DNA from: Legionellales bacterium
GTDB lineage: Bacteria; Pseudomonadota; Gammaproteobacteria; Comchoanobacterales; Comchoanobacteraceae
Length of the DNA: 54,225 nt
Direction: 5' to 3'
Assembly: GCA_002722995.1 (NCBI GenBank)
Contig: PBNF01000004.1
Location: 1 to 54,225 of the forward strand
Of the stretch, positions 52,860 through 54,225 are shown piece by piece. Made by a program: the position numbers and the translations under genes. Every line of letters starts with the position of its first letter. Positions within the stretch are counted from its first letter, which is position 1. The notes beneath the pieces were generated by a model that saw only the letters and a program-made list of their open reading frames with translations, was not told the origin of the DNA and did no database searches.

Positions 52860-54225
52860 ATGAAACAACATCAAGATTTATATGACACTATCTCTGATGC
52901 TTCACTTTGGATTTTAAGAGAAATATCACGGTCAAAGTATCGTAAGAGTTTTGAATCTGAGGATCATACAACTCTAGATGAAATATCAAAAGAAGCAGAG
53001 CATGCAGGTATTCACGTAATACAATTTCTTGAAAGTTTAAAAGAACTATCGACTGAGTCATCGTCGACTCTGCAACAAAAAGCAGAGTCATTGTTTTATT
53101 CTCTAAATGAATCACTCCAAGCTTTAACAAAGGTGACAGAACAGCTTTTAGGATTAAATTGCCATGAAGAATTATCTCGGGTAGAAAAGGATGATGGACA
53201 GTGCGTTCATGCTGCATTGATTGTTGAGATGGCTAGATATAACTTGAATTGTATAGAAGGCCTGTTAAGCATATTCAAAAAAATATTCAATGGAGATAAG
53301 TTGTTGCAGACAACAAAAGAGCTTCAACAGGCTCTCTTAGATTATCCTCGTAGACCTTGTCGGCTAGTTAAAGGGGCCCCTATAACCTTTGAACAATTGT
53401 CATCTAAACTGGAACAGTTAGGGTATGTTAAAAAGTCATCAAACACTGATGTTTTAGGTTATTTTTTTGCGGATACAGAGAAGGGTTTTTTTCGGATGGC
53501 TCTTCGTGAAGGGGTTACATTAAAGATTGATTTGAATCGAGGGAAGAACAGTATTAAAAGTATAAAAGAAATAACTTCCCAAAAGAAATCGGGTTTTTCG
53601 AGATTAAGTAAATCGATTAAATTAAAGACAATAGAGACAAAAAAGGAAACAATTACACTACAGTCGGCTGATTTTCTTAAAATGAAAGGCCTTGTTTCTG
53701 GCTATTTGAGTGATTATCAAGTCAAGCAAGATAAAAAAGCTCAGATGATTTTAGACCATATGTGTTTAGGCGCTGATCGAGATATAGAGGCTGTTTGGGA
53801 TCAAGCCCCCATAAAGGCTTTATCATTACATTTGGTGGCATATTGTGTAAAAGAGAGTTCCAACAGTCAAGAGGCATGGCAGCCTATGAGCGTGCTCATC
53901 AGTAAATTTTTTCTTTCCGCACGAACGTTTAGCTTATCTGACCAGGATTATAAGCCCTATCCTAAATTAATGCTCGATTGTTGCAATCGGTTACAAACAA
54001 TTAGTAAGCCTCTTTCATATGAAGAAAGTTTACTAGAGTGTAGTCGGATTATTGAAGAAGTGCGGGGCACTTCTCAAATCGTCTCTCAGAGTGTTGAACA
54101 CGTTGCAAGTCCTCGAGTCCTCGCTGATGAATCAGCGGCACGAGATGTAGTAGGTGAGATAGTTGATAGTTCAGTCTCATCAAGCGCAGGCGAAGATGCT
54201 GCAAGTGCTCCAGTCCTCGCTAATA
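52860..54225 (+). CDS. Orphan helical protein, cut by window edge
   Basis: A frame from ATG 52860 (AAGGGG 8 bases upstream) stays open for 455 codons to the right edge, so the end is missing. No family is recognised. It looks largely helical and cytosolic, with a Lys-rich middle (about 230-270) and no membrane span. Near the edge, the segment ASPRVLADESA (54106 onward) recurs as ASAPVLAN at 54202, a 96-base (32-codon) period, so a repeat tail probably begins here, as in the orphans at 10209 and 27091. A secreted-effector role is possible but unproven. Confidence 0.72.
   Translation, partial: MKQHQDLYDTISDASLWILREISRSKYRKSFESEDHTTLDEISKEAEHAGIHVIQFLESLKELSTESSSTLQQKAESLFYSLNESLQALTKVTEQLLGLNCHEELSRVEKDDGQCVHAALIVEMARYNLNCIEGLLSIFKKIFNGDKLLQTTKELQQALLDYPRRPCRLVKGAPITFEQLSSKLEQLGYVKKSSNTDVLGYFFADTEKGFFRMALREGVTLKIDLNRGKNSIKSIKEITSQKKSGFSRLSKSIKLKTIETKKETITLQSADFLKMKGLVSGYLSDYQVKQDKKAQMILDHMCLGADRDIEAVWDQAPIKALSLHLVAYCVKESSNSQEAWQPMSVLISKFFLSARTFSLSDQDYKPYPKLMLDCCNRLQTISKPLSYEESLLECSRIIEEVRGTSQIVSQSVEHVASPRVLADESAARDVVGEIVDSSVSSSAGEDAASAPVLAN

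Noticed and set aside
1-54225. CRISPR arrays, insertion sequences, prophage or integrase genes
   Set aside because: No repeat-spacer array, transposase-like motif or att-like flanking repeat was seen; the tandem repeats found are inside genes or short.

Overview
The window reads as chromosomal DNA of an AT-rich gammaproteobacterium, most likely a Legionellales-type (Coxiella/Legionella-like) host-associated lineage. Three things suggest this. First, a complete lower mevalonate block (HMG-CoA reductase, a GEYAV-type kinase, diphosphomevalonate decarboxylase, mevalonate kinase) is uncommon in Gammaproteobacteria and characteristic of Coxiella and Legionella. Second, the core genes are gammaproteobacterial (RNase T, DksA, ApaH, LptM-type lipoprotein, tRNA-Gln/prs/rplY/pth/ychF). 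Third, several orphan proteins look like secreted effectors, including one with a papain-like Cys/His/Asp triad followed by an ankyrin repeat. The lineage assignment is inference from gene content; no 16S gene is present.

Layout. 1-1297 (minus): 3'-truncated protease/ankyrin effector candidate. 1493-5619: mevalonate operon. 5843-10104: pckA, proC, trxA, rho, with a near-perfect parS site inside pckA. 10209-13810: an orphan three-gene unit (Pro-rich repeat protein, degenerate adenosylhomocysteinase-like protein, PAS histidine kinase). 14282-20410: DUF2203 protein, then tkt-gap-pgk-pyk. 20454-28050: an orphan 498-aa protein, a phosphate/purine block (small membrane protein, DUF47, purine nucleoside phosphorylase, PiT), a DUF4282 pair, a candidate structured RNA and an orphan protein with an EP-repeat tail. 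28218-30656 (minus): GST, TrhO, a small conserved-type protein and an LptM-like micro-lipoprotein. 30744-36505: dapF, dksA (minus), YadG/YadH ABC exporter, folB, MidA-type methyltransferase, apaH. 36590-43345 (minus): a possible broken small gene, pip, hinT, Trm112-like protein, a gene-poor 640-base gap, then kinase-like protein, ychF, pth, rplY, prs and tRNA-Gln. 43544-54225: rnt, ftsY (minus), an M16 peptidase pair whose second member is split by an in-frame TGA, rsmD, rsmG, parA, parB, a DamX-like AAA protein and a 3'-truncated orphan gene.

How the genes fit together. tkt, gap, pgk, pyk and pckA cover the pentose-phosphate junction, lower glycolysis and gluconeogenic entry, and mvaA to mvk feed isoprenoid synthesis (HMG-CoA synthase and IPP isomerase are not here). 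ParA/ParB and the parS in pckA, about 43 kb apart, point to an origin-proximal chromosomal segment. Tight overlaps (mvaK2/mvaD/mvk, gap/pgk, yadG/yadH/folB/midA, trhO/gst, hinT/pip, pth/ychF/kinase, rsmD after the M16 pair, parA/parB) show compact operons. The orphan genes are instead flanked by spacers of several hundred bases and carry repeat tails.

The most noteworthy items are the triad-plus-ankyrin protein, the intragenic parS, the adenosylhomocysteinase-like/kinase pair, the hidden LptM gene, the in-frame TGA in the M16 partner, the tRNA-Gln with U73, and the hairpin-rich spacer RNA candidate near 26760-26918.
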